From: Wolfiporia cocos
Taxonomy: Eukaryota > Basidiomycota > Agaricomycetes > Polyporales > Phaeolaceae
NCBI GenBank assembly: GCA_029448655.1
Contig: JACCLO010000017.1
Coordinates: 372,001-436,000 of the forward strand
DNA: 64,000 nucleotides
Direction: 5' to 3'
The notes beneath the pieces were generated by a model, which ran no database searches, had not been told where the DNA came from, and worked only from the letters and a program-made list of their open reading frames with translations. A program made the translations under genes and the position numbers. Within the stretch, counting starts at the first letter, position 1. Each line of letters opens with the position of its first letter. Below are positions 34,638 to 45,458 of the stretch, in pieces.

Positions 34638-35186
34638 CTACCGTGCGCGACCGACGGCAGAGTGCGCGGGTCGCCTGACTGGATGGGTATCGATGGTGTA
34701 CAAAATGCGCCAGGAATGTATGCGGCGCGGATATGCTCCAGCTCGGTGGTGTTGTACGAGCGGTGAGCAGGTAATCCGGCATGTCCGTCTTAGACAAGCG
34801 CTCGTGCGCTCTGGGCTATGACATGCATATGGGTGACACTGTAGAGGTTTAGTCACTTTGTCGAAGTTGCACACGTCAAGCCGGACAAGCGACGAGAAGA
34901 CCTCAAGACGCGACTTAGTAGACAGGGACCAAGGTGAGTGGTTTTGGTTAGAGAGGTGCAGGAACACGCTCTGTGGAATCGCACCCGGAGCCCACTCTCC
35001 ACCTCCTATCGTGAGATGTGACAGGCGTGGAAGCTGTGCACTGCGTCTTGATCTCGGAACCGTCTTGATATAGTGCACATACAGGCGCACGTCTTCCCTG
35101 ATGCGAGACCCATTTCTGGCGATTGATCTCCTGAGGTAATGAGCAATCGGGTACCATCCCCTGCACACTTGCTTTGTGGCACTCAA
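34638..35186 (-). pseudogene. F-box/leucine-rich protein remnant
   Basis: The minus frame reads SATKQVCRGWYPIAHYLRR, then LPRLSHLTIGG, phrases typical of the region after the F-box and of the first leucine-rich strand in basidiomycete F-box proteins. The frame has no matching F-box upstream and degenerates after about residue 115, so it is probably a truncated copy. Confidence 0.45.
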
Positions 35187-35379
35187 TGCCTCTGGTGTCG
35201 CGATTCGGGAACGGCGGGCTGCCGCCGCCTCGTGTCAGGGACCGTCGGTGCGCTAGCAAGCGTGATATTAACTTTTCCTATCTTCACTAGTCTACTCAAC
35301 GCCAGGCACCTGTAGCGCGCTAGTACTTACATAGTATACCGTAGCTACACTTATACCAGCCGCGCGAGTACCGGATGCC

Positions 35380-35550
35380 CCAGAGGCTTACCTTTGGAGC
35401 ATCCGCGTACGTATCTCCCTTCTGTCTCGTTCCCGCCTGTACTTACATGCCGCAGTGACGCGAACGTATCCGCGTCACTTTAGGTACGACATATAGAGAG
35501 GCTTACCTTTGGAGCATCCGCTGACGCGAACATATCCGCGTCACTTTAGC
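35380..35550 (+). repeat. Direct repeats in intergenic DNA
   Basis: GAGGCTTACCTTTGGAGCAT occurs twice about 117 bp apart, and TGACGCGAACRTATCCGCGT occurs twice about 67 bp apart. A partial tandem duplication; no gene seen in 35270-36039. Confidence 0.75.
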
Positions 35551-36039
35551 CCTCCGGTCTGCGTGTTGAGACTACCGCCGTGTCCGCTGCGCCGATCCGC
35601 TCCGGATCGCCTTGCCCAATCGCGTTGCAGCGTGATATCTGGCTCATTTTGCAGATACCCTAGAATCTTGCCCCAGGGATCCGGGATGCCGCCGTCTCCG
35701 AATCGAAGTTAGGTGGTAGGGTATCCTATCCCGAGATAAGTGCTTCCTTTGGCGGATGCCACTCGATGTCTCGCAATACCTGTGCCTCAGTGGCAACCGC
35801 CGAGTCTTCTGCAGTTATGCATGGCTGAGCAACTTGAAGGAGTCTCGGATCAAGGCCACAATCTCGCCACATACACACCGCTGAGGATTGCTCTTCCATG
35901 ACATCTCGTATTTCGACGGCGTCTTGCTGAAGGACGCTGATCGGGGGGCAAGTTTAACAAGCTGAATTAGGCTACGGTGAACTTGAGATCACAGTGAGAG
36001 ACTTCAGCCACGGAGCTTACATAATCTATCGGAAGTGGT

Positions 36040-36600
36040 GTCTCGATCAGACATTCTGGCAGCGCAGGTGCCACTCGGGAGTACCCGAGCGGAGATCAAA
36101 AAACCGAAGACATGCCAGAACTGGAATTCGATAGGGGTGACCCCCTGCGACCACATGTTGCCTGTTTCGGAAATTCATGACACAGCGCGTTTTTGAAGGA
36201 AACTGCTATTTTCAGTATGTGGCTGTAGCGCGCCGCAGTGCTTTGCACACTCAGATATGGCACATTCTAGTCCTCATGCTCATCAAAAATGATACAAGCA
36301 GGACCTTCAACAGACATTGTTGAGCAGCAGAGTCAATGAAAGCAGAGCAGAGACACAAGTTAGCTAGAGCTAGTCTCTCACGTAGTATTGGCGCTCTAGC
36401 CACATACCCGAAATAGTAGCTTCCTTATTGGTTGACGCGTTCGAGAAAAACGCGCTGTGTCATGAATTTCCGAAACAGGCAACATGTGGTCGCAGGGGGT
36501 CACCCCTATCGAATTCCAGTTCTGGCATGTCTTCGGTTTTTTGATCTCCGCTCGGGTACTCCCGAGTGGCACCTGCGCTGCCAGAATGTTTGATCGAGAC
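36040..36600. repeat. Near-perfect 155-bp inverted repeat with 251-bp spacer
   Basis: Arms 36040-36194 and 36446-36600 are complementary with one mismatch seen by eye. The inner flanks (to about 36250 and from 36380) still show weaker complementarity, so the original palindrome was longer. The right arm abuts the 5' side of the NTPase gene. Transcription would give a long hairpin RNA. No TSD was identified, so the origin is unclear. Confidence 0.88.
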
Positions 36601-36689
36601 TGGTATCCTTTATCTCTCCCTCTCTCCCTCCCTCTCTCGACGAGGATGGAGTGTGGCAGAACTAGCCAAGGTGAGCCTCGCGTTTGTCA

Positions 36690-39669
36690 TGATCATGGCG
36701 TGGGCGCTCGAATTGGGACTTATTGTCACTGGACCTGAATTTGACCACTCTGATCGCTCAGGCGCATCTCAGCAATCAGCGGGCTCTCGGAATCATTCCG
36801 TACTCACAGCCGAGTCCCATGGAAGGCTTGACGAACGAATCCCCCCCGCGCTTGGGTCAATCCTTGACGATCGCAACCTATTTCTACATGTCCTCATGAA
36901 ATCAGTCGATGTATATAAGAACACCAAATATCCTATGATCGCAGCAGAAAAATGGAGCGAGGCGTGGGAGAAGCACCCACATCTGAGGGACGTTCTCCTT
37001 GAATGTAAGGAGACGTGGTCCTTCCAGGAGCTCCGCGAGCATCGTGCGTCCGACTGCGTTGCATCATATTATCGCTCATCGTTCACATTGGCAATCCAAA
37101 CTAGCCGATCTGCACCAGAAACCAAAAAGCGCTCCCAGAATCGCACAATTTGTTTACGCTCGCGATGATGAAGAAACTGGTATGTTGTGTCACCTGGATT
37201 GAGAGGATTAGGCTAACTGCAAGTCGTAGCTACTGTGAAGTCATGGTACGAAGAATTCCGCGGAGAGGCCGTCCAGGCATTCCTCGAGTTTATAAATATG
37301 AAATGCGACACAACGCCTGACAAGACGCAGCAGCCGATGTACCCGCGTTATTGCACAATTCTTCAATCGTCTGGAATGGGCAAGTCTCGACTCATCCATC
37401 AAGTAGGCTATCAAAGAATTGTGATTCCCATCTGTTTGCGAGAGATGAGATCAACAGGTATGATTGAGCCCGTTGAACGTGCCTGTTGATGCAAAGTGTA
37501 CGCGATATAGGCTTTCCTCCCAGGGATGCTAATGTCTGCAACTTCTTTAACGATGCAGAGCTACGCGGACGCAGAGAGGCATTTCTAGCCTCACATGCGT
37601 TTCTGACCTCGCTTTTTGAATCTCTTCGAGCGCTCCTATTCGGTGCAGATAGCAGATTTGATGAGCGCACGCAGCACGAGAACTTTAGGGAATGCAAATC
37701 GTACGAGGACATGGCCACACGTTTCCTTCGCTTCATGTCCGATGGTCAGACGATGCGCGAACCTGGCCAGAGTCACAGAATGTTTTATACAAGCGTGACC
37801 GAGAAAGGCACGCATCACTTCACCTGCGTCGGCGCTTGATCTCATTCGGTCTCGGTCTACAGCCCTACGTCGTAGTAACACCTCGACAAGGGGCTTGTCA
37901 GGTAGGTTTTAGCATCCACATGACTCATCGCCCATCTGGACACTTCCAATACCAATAGGAGGGAATATCATGTCGCGAACCAAAACGGAACTCGACTCGT
38001 TACTTGAAAAGATTGATCAACTGGCCGATGTCCCCACAGAGAACACGATAATCATCGCATTTGATGCAGCACACAACATTGCCACATTCCGGCGCGATTC
38101 CACAACCGGCGAGATGTGGTCTATCTTTGGTGAACTGCGGCGCGCCTTGAGATCGCTGACGCAACACGGCCTGTATTCCGTCTTCATATCGACTACCGAA
38201 AGTGCCGATCAGCCTACACCTTCTCCCCATGATGATGATCCTTCGAGCTCCAGGGAGGATGACACATTTGTAGATGTAGGCCTTGATCATTTGGTCATAC
38301 CATACGACCAGTATACCGATCCCCAAATCTCGGACGTGGTACGTCTTGATCGGCTTCTTCGCATGGGGAGACCTTTGTGAGTCTCTCATCCATCTCATGA
38401 TGCGTCTGTTCCAACACACACACCTTGTTCCAGATTCGCGACCAGATACAAATATGGATTAATGGACGTCAGGATGGAGATCATCTACTTCGCTGTAGAA
38501 AAGCTCCTAAACAAACCATATTCTTACGTCGTAGCGAACCCACTCACACTCTCTCAGAAGCTCGCCTGCCTGTCAGCGCGCCTCGCATTGGAGTACGAAC
38601 AAAACATACGGGCGCTGCAAGAAGAGCGCAATCAGGTAGCAAGACACATGCGGGCGGTTCTGTTCCAAGCTAGTGATCGACGTAACATGGTGACGATATC
38701 GCCTTCCGAGCCCGTGATTGCCGAGGCCGCACGGCTGGTATTCACCGTGTTTGACGCACCGGGGCGCTGCTGGAGTTGGTGAGGTATTCTTACGTGCGCG
38801 TGGGTGATCGCGGTGGTGTTGTGATACGTCTGCTCCTTCTGCTGGCTTGCGACAGGAAAAGCTATCCAATGTCCTACACGGCGCTCGAAAATCTCTCATA
38901 CGTGATGGTACCTGACTTCCTCGAAGAGCTCTGGCCCGGCTGCAACGTCTCCCAGGCTCAGCCGACATTTGTCTCATTTGCGGAGGGCGCGGAAGAGCCG
39001 CTCGCTTGGCCACATCGGCGACAGGAGCCAGCACCAACATTGGGGGAAGCCTTCAAGGATGCGAAGATATTCTTCAACCACTTTATCCAGCTGCCCGAGG
39101 AGGGGCCGGTCAACCGCAAGTATTTGTGCAACCTCATGATGCGCGGAGCGGCGGCGATATGCTGCCCTCGTCAATCTGAGATCAAGATCATCATCCCCGT
39201 CTTGTTCGATGGGCAGACGCTCCAGCACGAGAGGATAACTGCCATTGTCATCCAAGTCACATTGGACCCGAGCGATGGGGTGGTGGCGCCCTTGTTCGAT
39301 TGTATCGACCCAGTAGCGCGGGGCATCTTCGGACCGATGCAGTACAAGCCGCCGGTCATCCGCGTCGTGCTTGCGCTGGCAGCGCAGGGCGAAGACCTCA
39401 GCACCGGCCCGTTCAATCCTGACTCTGCGAGCCCAGGTACGCATTCCGTTTCTCGCGGTGCACAAACATTGTGAGTGGCCTCCCACCTGACACGCGAGCA
39501 ATCTCCCGCAGACGCATTTACCGCGTACGATATATTGTCTGCCGGCATCGCCAAGTTTGGACCAATAACGCGAGGCGACAGATCGGTCTGGGGCGAACTT
39601 CTTGACGTTGTGTTGGGGCGGGGGACTAAGGTTGCGGCAAAGCAGAGAGACAGTGTGGTCTATCGATAA
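36690..39669 (+). pseudogene. P-loop NTPase of an expanded Agaricomycete family, frameshifted
   Basis: Start not resolved. Recognisable blocks in order: Walker A SSGMGKSRL (about 37368), IPICLR then FPPRDANV (intron 37459-37512 between them), IIIAFDAAH as Walker B-like (38052), SIFGELRRALRSL and SVFISTTES, RLDRLLRMGRPLFATRY (intron splits it at about 38377), then FFNHFIQLP and EIKIIIPVLF...AIVIQVTLD (39180-39270), and a last exon 39512-39669. The late block resembles the strands of a PD-(D/E)XK nuclease, but the usual final Lys is absent. Two frame breaks are visible: near 37010-37070 and at about 38760, where one G seems missing. The family is common in wood-decay basidiomycetes, is uncharacterised, and is reminiscent of Crinkler-type NTPase-nuclease proteins (inference). 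Confidence 0.6.
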
Positions 39670-40199
39670 GTTCGCCATGGGTAAGGAGCTGTTGTAGGGA
39701 TAGAAATTGTGCGCGCGCCCGCCGGTTTTGGGGAGCGTGTGTGGTGAGCACGACGATCGATTCTCTTCCGCGTTACAAGTCGACCAGTGAGCCTAGATGG
39801 GCGGTAGCTGGCGCGATCGATGCGATGGCAGTGGTCCGTGTGAGAGAGCCAATTAGTAATTAGGCAGGAGGAGGAATGTATGCGCCTCGTTTGTACAGAG
39901 CTTGGTCAATGCAAATTGATTAGTCCGATGCTGTGCCAGGACTCGAGCACCCGTAAGACACCTCTACTTTTGTGCAAAGGCCAATTTGGCCGGCCTAAGA
40001 AATTAACTGGATAATTCCACAATGGAGAGGACAAAGTATCTGCACACCCATTGCAGGATACAAATGCTGAGTCACCGCTTGCACCCTGTGTGGCGCGCGA
40101 AACGGCAGACGCGCGATCCTCTAACTGATGTGATCTTGTCGTACAAAATTCTGGAACCTCGGTCCTCGAGAATGATTCTCGGCGACGCCGGTGATGGCT
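39670..40199. other. No gene recognised
   Basis: Interval downstream of the NTPase gene with no ORF of note. Confidence 0.5.
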
Positions 40200-40309
40200 G
40201 ATGCAAGGAGGGCCCAGCTTGACATTTTGCTGAGTCCAAGCCCTTCAAAGCCAGGCCCAAGCCCTGGGCTTTGAGCTGAGCCGTGCTTTGCACATCACTA
40301 CATCCTGCT
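40200..40309 (-). mobile_element. Truncated terminus of a hAT-type MITE
   Basis: On the minus strand it starts TAGTGATGTGCAAAGC and closely follows the left end of the MITE at 11670 for about 100 bp. No partner terminus was found to the left, so the copy is truncated. Confidence 0.7.
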
Positions 40310-42092
40310 CCACAACCGGTGTCTGCACACCTGCCACCTGACACCCTGTCCTGCATCCCGCTGCCCAGCTCATGTTGCTATATTCACCTGCACATTTCAT
40401 CACTTAACCCGGCTCGGTCACACCACCACTTGCCTCAGCCACCATGTGATTTCACTGCCCAGCTCACAGCGCCCCTGCCTTGGCTCCTGTGTCCTTGTGC
40501 TCCACCCCTATCTGGCCCAGCACTTTGCATGTGCTCTTGTGCACTGTTGTTCTCACCCAACCTTGTAGAAACTCGGGTCGTGCCAGAAAATGGCTGCGCC
40601 CTACTGCCTGCCAGGTGGGTTCTGGTAAACAAATGTGTAGCAGTATGTACACCAACTACCATGCCTTTATACTAATGGGCCATCATACCATATTCCACCC
40701 ATGCACTGCACCTGATGCACGCACACTTCCAACAAACCCTGCCTTGCCTGAGGACCACATGAGGTGAGTCTCAGTTCTCCTGCATGGCTCTGCACTCACA
40801 TCTCTGCCTGGACTGGGATAGCCTGCCTCCCTTCCTCTCTGCTCCCCAGGCTAAGTCATGGCTTGTTTGTTTTGACAAATGGCGGCCCCAGTCTAGCCAC
40901 AGAACTAACTGGGGTGAGGCGGGTGGAAGAGTGCCGAGTGCCAAGTTCAGAATAAGGTCTGAACTTGTGCTCTACCCCCTATATATATTAGTGTAGCATT
41001 TATACATATATATCCTAGCCGCCGGTAATGGTGATTTTTCCCATGACATCACCCCCATCTATAGCATGTTGTCTCAATGCCAAGTTCTTATCCTATATTT
41101 TCTTGTGTTTTTGTATGTGTGTAGGCGGGGCTGTACTGCTGGTGTAAGCGTGATCTGTCAAAACCTGTAACAGAAATGTTGTAAGACAGGGGGGGACTAC
41201 TGCCGGCCTGTAGAAGAGTCGTTACTGCAGGAAACTACCACTGTGAGAGGTTGTAAGGTGGGGGGAGTTGCTGTCATTGTAGGGTTGTAGCAGGAATCTA
41301 CCGCTGTGGAAGGTATTAGGACGAGGGGGAACTACCCCTGTCCAGGCATGGCCGTATAGTGTAAATTGCCTGTCCTTGGGCCCCTCATAGGGTTGGGTGC
41401 ATTAGTGACTGATGAGGTTCCTGTGAGGGTTGGTGTTGTGTTGCAACTTCTGTGTTTGCCGCTGTAGGTTGTAAGGGTTTTCTTTTCTGCCTGTAGAGTA
41501 CCTGTGATATATAATTTTTGTATTATGCACCCCCATCTCTAGCAACATGTCTGCATGGTGAGAGGTGAGTCGACAGGGGCGGCAGGGTGGGAAAAAAGTC
41601 GTCGTCATCAGCCCGCCTTGTCAGCGGGTCTACACACGAGCTCCTCACTTGGTACGCATCATCGTTCGACCTTGGTTCAACTTCCTTAATCGGTCCCCTT
41701 CCTTGTCATTTTACCTCTGGCTTCCCTCCTCAGGCTTCCCTTGGTTGTTGTCACACTATGCCCTTGTCTCTCAGGCTTCGCTCATCTTAGGTCATCAGTT
41801 CCTTCCTCCAACCCTACCCCCGGCCCATTATGTCATCCTTGATGGACCAGGACGCTCCTGGGATGGTATTTTGACTAGGGTGGTGTGCAGGTTTCAATTT
41901 TCTGTATAGGTTATGTCCCCCACCAGGGTGGTAAACTGTTGGCATGTAGCATCAGTCAGTGGTTGAATGTAGTTGTGTGCCGGGGTTTTGCTGGCAAAAG
42001 AGTGTGAGGGATGGGGTGGATGTACCCCCATCCAGCATGTGTCTGGTGGTGGTAGATACCCCCATCCAGCATCGTCTTTGCCATCACTGTGT
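40310..42092. other. No gene recognised; repeat-derived
   Basis: Contains a segment (40895-41052) repeated at 53826-53970 and stretches rich in GTTGTAG/GGGGG phrases (41160-41330). No recognisable protein. Confidence 0.5.
40895..41052 (+). repeat. Dispersed repeat, copy 1
   Basis: Shares AATAAGGTCTGAAC, then CTACCCCCTATATATATTAG and GGTAATGG with 53826-53970 in the same orientation. Family not identified. Confidence 0.75.
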
Positions 42093-42778
42093 TGTTGTAA
42101 CGGGCCAGGCTTATCTCCGTGAGTGGTGTTCCCCTTTGTGCTGGGGCGTTAGCATGTGCACATGTGCGGTTTGTGTACCATGCTGTAAGTGGCCTTGTAT
42201 GCGGCCAGTGTGGTCTTCATGAGACAGTTTGTGGGTGTGCATAAATGTACGGCCCAAGGCCTCTTGCATAGGCACAGTGGGCGCACCACCCTGTCGCATG
42301 TGTTGTTACAGTTCTACCAGCGTTCTATTTCTAGGGGGCCTCCGCTCAACCGTAGGCCCTGTTTCATGTATAACAACCCTATGCCCACTCTCTGTGTCCG
42401 CATCTCGTTCTAGCTGATATTCTGTGTCCAACCACAGTAGTTCCGCGTTTCATCTCTTGTTGCGCTCAACCGCAACTCTTCTCCTTTGTTACTTATATCG
42501 TTAGCCCGACGGACTTAATAGTAGTAGTACCAAAGACACTATGACCCCGACTCACAGATTGCAGTATATAACCTGATGTAAATATCGGTCGAGTTCCTCA
42601 GCTCGACCTTGTTGAATTACAAGGATCTTATACTCGTTCTCAAAGGCTTGAGCAATTAAGCCCGCAGCTTGTATATCGACGCTCTGACTCTGAGGAGTCC
42701 GACGAGTAGTGCGCTACTTGATACGCTGAGTAACTCGACTTAGTTATTTTGCGTTGAACGGATATTCGATCCGTAACA
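42093..42778 (+). repeat. Solo LTR, family D (686 bp)
   Basis: Starts TGTTGTAACGGG and ends GATCCGTAACA with a perfect TGTGT duplication (42088-42092 and 42779-42783). Contains TATATAA (42575 region) followed by CAGCTCGACCTTGTTG, the same RNA-start motif as family A. A second, inverted copy lies at 58651-59774. Confidence 0.85.
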
Positions 42779-42796
42779 TGTGTATGCCTTTTGGCG

Positions 42797-43296
42797 TGTC
42801 ACAAATCTTACTTTATGACCGCTCTGCCTCAATGCTAACGCCCATATCTTAACTCCCAAAGTCTAACATTGTCGTCCCAGAGGTTACCCAAGCCTCAAGT
42901 CGGGTTCACGCAGTAAGACAGGGGCTAAGTAGAGGAGACGCTGCACACAGAGGTAGTAGAGTGGTGTAAGACTGGGATTAACCCATGAGATACAATGAGA
43001 AGTCTGAGGAGAACGCCTCAGACTCTCTGGCTTGTATACATGCAAGCGAGCATTGACTATCAAGGCTACCCTAAAGCAACGTGGCCTGTGCGCATGCGCC
43101 TACCAAAGCGCTAAGTACTAACTGTAAATGCTTACATATACATCACGTGACTATGCGGGGATCTTATCTATGTTTTTGGATACATGCCGGATCTTATCTG
43201 TTGGTCACATGAGTTTGGAGTGCGCCTAATACCGCTGTAACGTCCCTCAACGCTACACAACGCCCCTATAGGGCCTATAGTAGCGTTTTCGTGACA
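42797..43296. repeat. Solo LTR, family H (500 bp)
   Basis: Ends TGTCACAAATC...TTTTCGTGACA; flanks tggcg (42792-42796) and tggca (43297-43301) differ at one base. Transcription direction is unclear because both ends read TGTCAC inward. Confidence 0.7.
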
Positions 43297-43776
43297 TGGC
43301 ATTGTGAGTCCACGCGTAGTGGTGTGGCATTCCATGCTGGTGGCAGTGTGTCATCTTGCTTATGTTGTAGCAAGGCATGTGCCATCAATGATTTGCAATG
43401 AAGCTGGGTGGTGTGTGGGTGTGCACTGGGCCTATGAGGGTGGGTCGCATTGGTGTGCTTCCTTTGCTGACTAAGCAGGGAGTGGGGCACCGGTGTATTG
43501 ACATGTGGTGAGGTGATGTCAGCATAGCATGTGTTGGTCATGGCATGACTGGCTGGCACATCTGTGGTGTATAGTAGGTTTTTTTCTCTATTTTGTCAGT
43601 TTTGTATTCCTTTTTTTATGTAAGTGGGTACTGCCCGGGGTTGTGTGTTGGGTGCACTGTTGTGTTTCTGTAAGTGGAAGTCTTCTGCTGTTTCTCATCC
43701 AACGAGTCGCCTTGTGTGTCAAGGAAAACGCTGTTGTGTCATAGGCAGGAGTCTACTGCCATAGGTTGTAGTGACG
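43297..43776. other. No gene recognised
   Basis: Flank of element 2; the matching right flank begins at 53702. Contains a T-rich stretch near 43580-43620. Confidence 0.5.
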
Positions 43777-43781
43777 AGGGT

Positions 43782-44439
43782 TGTCACAGATTTGGGACAT
43801 GCCACTATTTTTCCCGTATTTTTACCTATTTATCTGGTATTTCTACGATCTTGTAGACATTTACGCTGCTAAGCGCCCGTCTACACGTACACGCGACCAA
43901 ACAACACGTACATAACACGTTCGTACGCGTCTATGACTCAGCGGACTAACCTCCGGTGTCACGCGCCTTACTCATATCCCGATACCGGGCTATGTCAGTA
44001 CAATTGGATAAGCGGCCCGCTCGTTATCACAAGCCAATACCCTTAGTATTACTCATATCCCGATACCGGTATATAGTTATCACGTGTACGGCTTACTAAC
44101 GCAGCAACGCCACTTCTACAACATGGACCTACGGTCCAAACACTGTTTCTTACTGGTGCGGCCATTACCGGCGCACATGGTCTACTGTAGTTTACGACTT
44201 AGCTGTATTAGTTATGTCTGCGCACAGACCGTCTAACTGTTTGGCTCCTCTCCGAGTAACCAAACAATGCATGTATATAAGTAGGGCTATCACTACGATA
44301 AGCCTTAGATTTGTTCTCTGCATTCGCACAGTTACATATCATCTCTGCTTGCGCCCACTAGTCTCCTCACCAACCTTCTGCAACTCCTTCAAGTCGCTTA
44401 TAAGGTTATAGTGTGAGTCCCACAGTCTAGTCTGTGTCA
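43782..44439 (+). repeat. 5' LTR of element 2 (family B, 658 bp)
   Basis: Starts TGTCACAGATTTGGG and ends TAGTCTGTGTCA. TATATAA at 44274-44280 drives the genomic RNA. Its first bases resemble those of family C, so the two families are related. Confidence 0.97.
44274..44317 (+). promoter_or_regulatory. Core promoter and predicted RNA start in LTR B
   Basis: TATATAA at 44274-44280, then AGATTTGTTCT at 44307-44317, 33 nt after the TATA start. The 11-mer is the exact reverse complement of the primer-binding site at 44442-44452, so 44307 is the predicted +1. Confidence 0.7.
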
Positions 44440-44441
44440 TA

Positions 44442-44452
44442 AGAACAAATCT
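44442..44452 (+). other. Self-priming primer-binding site of element 2
   Basis: AGAACAAATCT, two bases inside the 5' LTR, pairs perfectly over 11 nt with the predicted RNA 5' end; the match stops at both sides. This is the Tf1/sushi self-priming arrangement and no tRNA 3' end is needed. Confidence 0.75.
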
Positions 44453-45458
44453 GCCCCCTACCCCCGCCCTTGCGCTTGCGCTTGGGTCTGGGTTTCTATT
44501 CTACAGGGGCTATTGCTCGTTGCTGCGCACATCCCTACTCTTGACAAAGAGTTTGGGGTGATAGTTGAGATCTGGGGGATACATCGCCATCCTCGGCAGA
44601 GGATTGGCAACCAGGGAAGCCACACCGCCCTTTTAGGCAGGAGGACTCCCTAACCCGGACTCCAGGGTCAAGGAGACATGGTCCTCGCTGACAAGCTTGG
44701 ACTATGCGCGGTTAAGACCCGCCTGTGGAGAAAAGGGGACGGTCTGCCTGTGTGCGCCCAACCCCCTGTCATGGCAAGCGTTGTTCAGCGCCCCATCACT
44801 ATCCACAGGGTCATCATTATGATGGCATGGGAATTTTCCAAAGCCGACTCCCAGGCGTAAGGGACCTGCTTTGAACCCGTTATGGGAAAAGCAGTGAGGG
44901 GGGTGACGTAAAAAATCACCCTGCCATAGGTCACTCGCGGTAGCCAATAGCATAAGTCCTCCGGGCAGCTCGGCGTGCGAGCATGGGTCAAACGGACTTG
45001 GGGCCCCATTGGAAGAGAAGCGCGTAGCCCACTCCTTCGGGATGTGGAGCGCTGCTGTCTCGCGATCTTAGATCGACAGTGGTTTCTTAGCCCTGATGTG
45101 ACACCCATGTGGCTACAGACGGCAACCTCATTGTTGAAGCATGGACAGGCTAAGGGATGTAAAATCCCAGCCACTTTCCGGCATCGTCCCTCCGGGGCGG
45201 TGTCGTGTATCCGAATCCCAATCATCTGACCCAGGAACCGGCCTGGCAGTCAGCAACTCTACCCCTGGAGTCGGCGCCTCTGACCGTTAGGGTCATGCGA
45301 ATATCCACGCCGTCTCGGCACAGGGTTTGCGCGCAACATAAGAGTAATTATGCCCCGTAGTACACCTTCTTTGCTCCTGAAAAGGAGTCCACTACCCTAC
45401 CTTACATAATCCCTTTTATTCCTGTTCTTGGACGTATCACTGGGAAACTTCGTTTCTC
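44453..45458 (+). other. Long leader of element 2
   Basis: About 1 kb between the primer site and the first ORF. It holds several short dyads (for example CCTCGGCAGAGG at about 44595 and CGCGATCTTAGATCG at about 45060) and a few short upstream ORFs without recognisable products. Likely carries packaging or translation signals; this is inference. Confidence 0.5.

Noticed and set aside
40283..40675. 130-codon plus-strand ORF next to the hAT terminus
   Set aside because: Ser/Pro/Cys-rich without domain, partly inside a transposon end; looks like chance.
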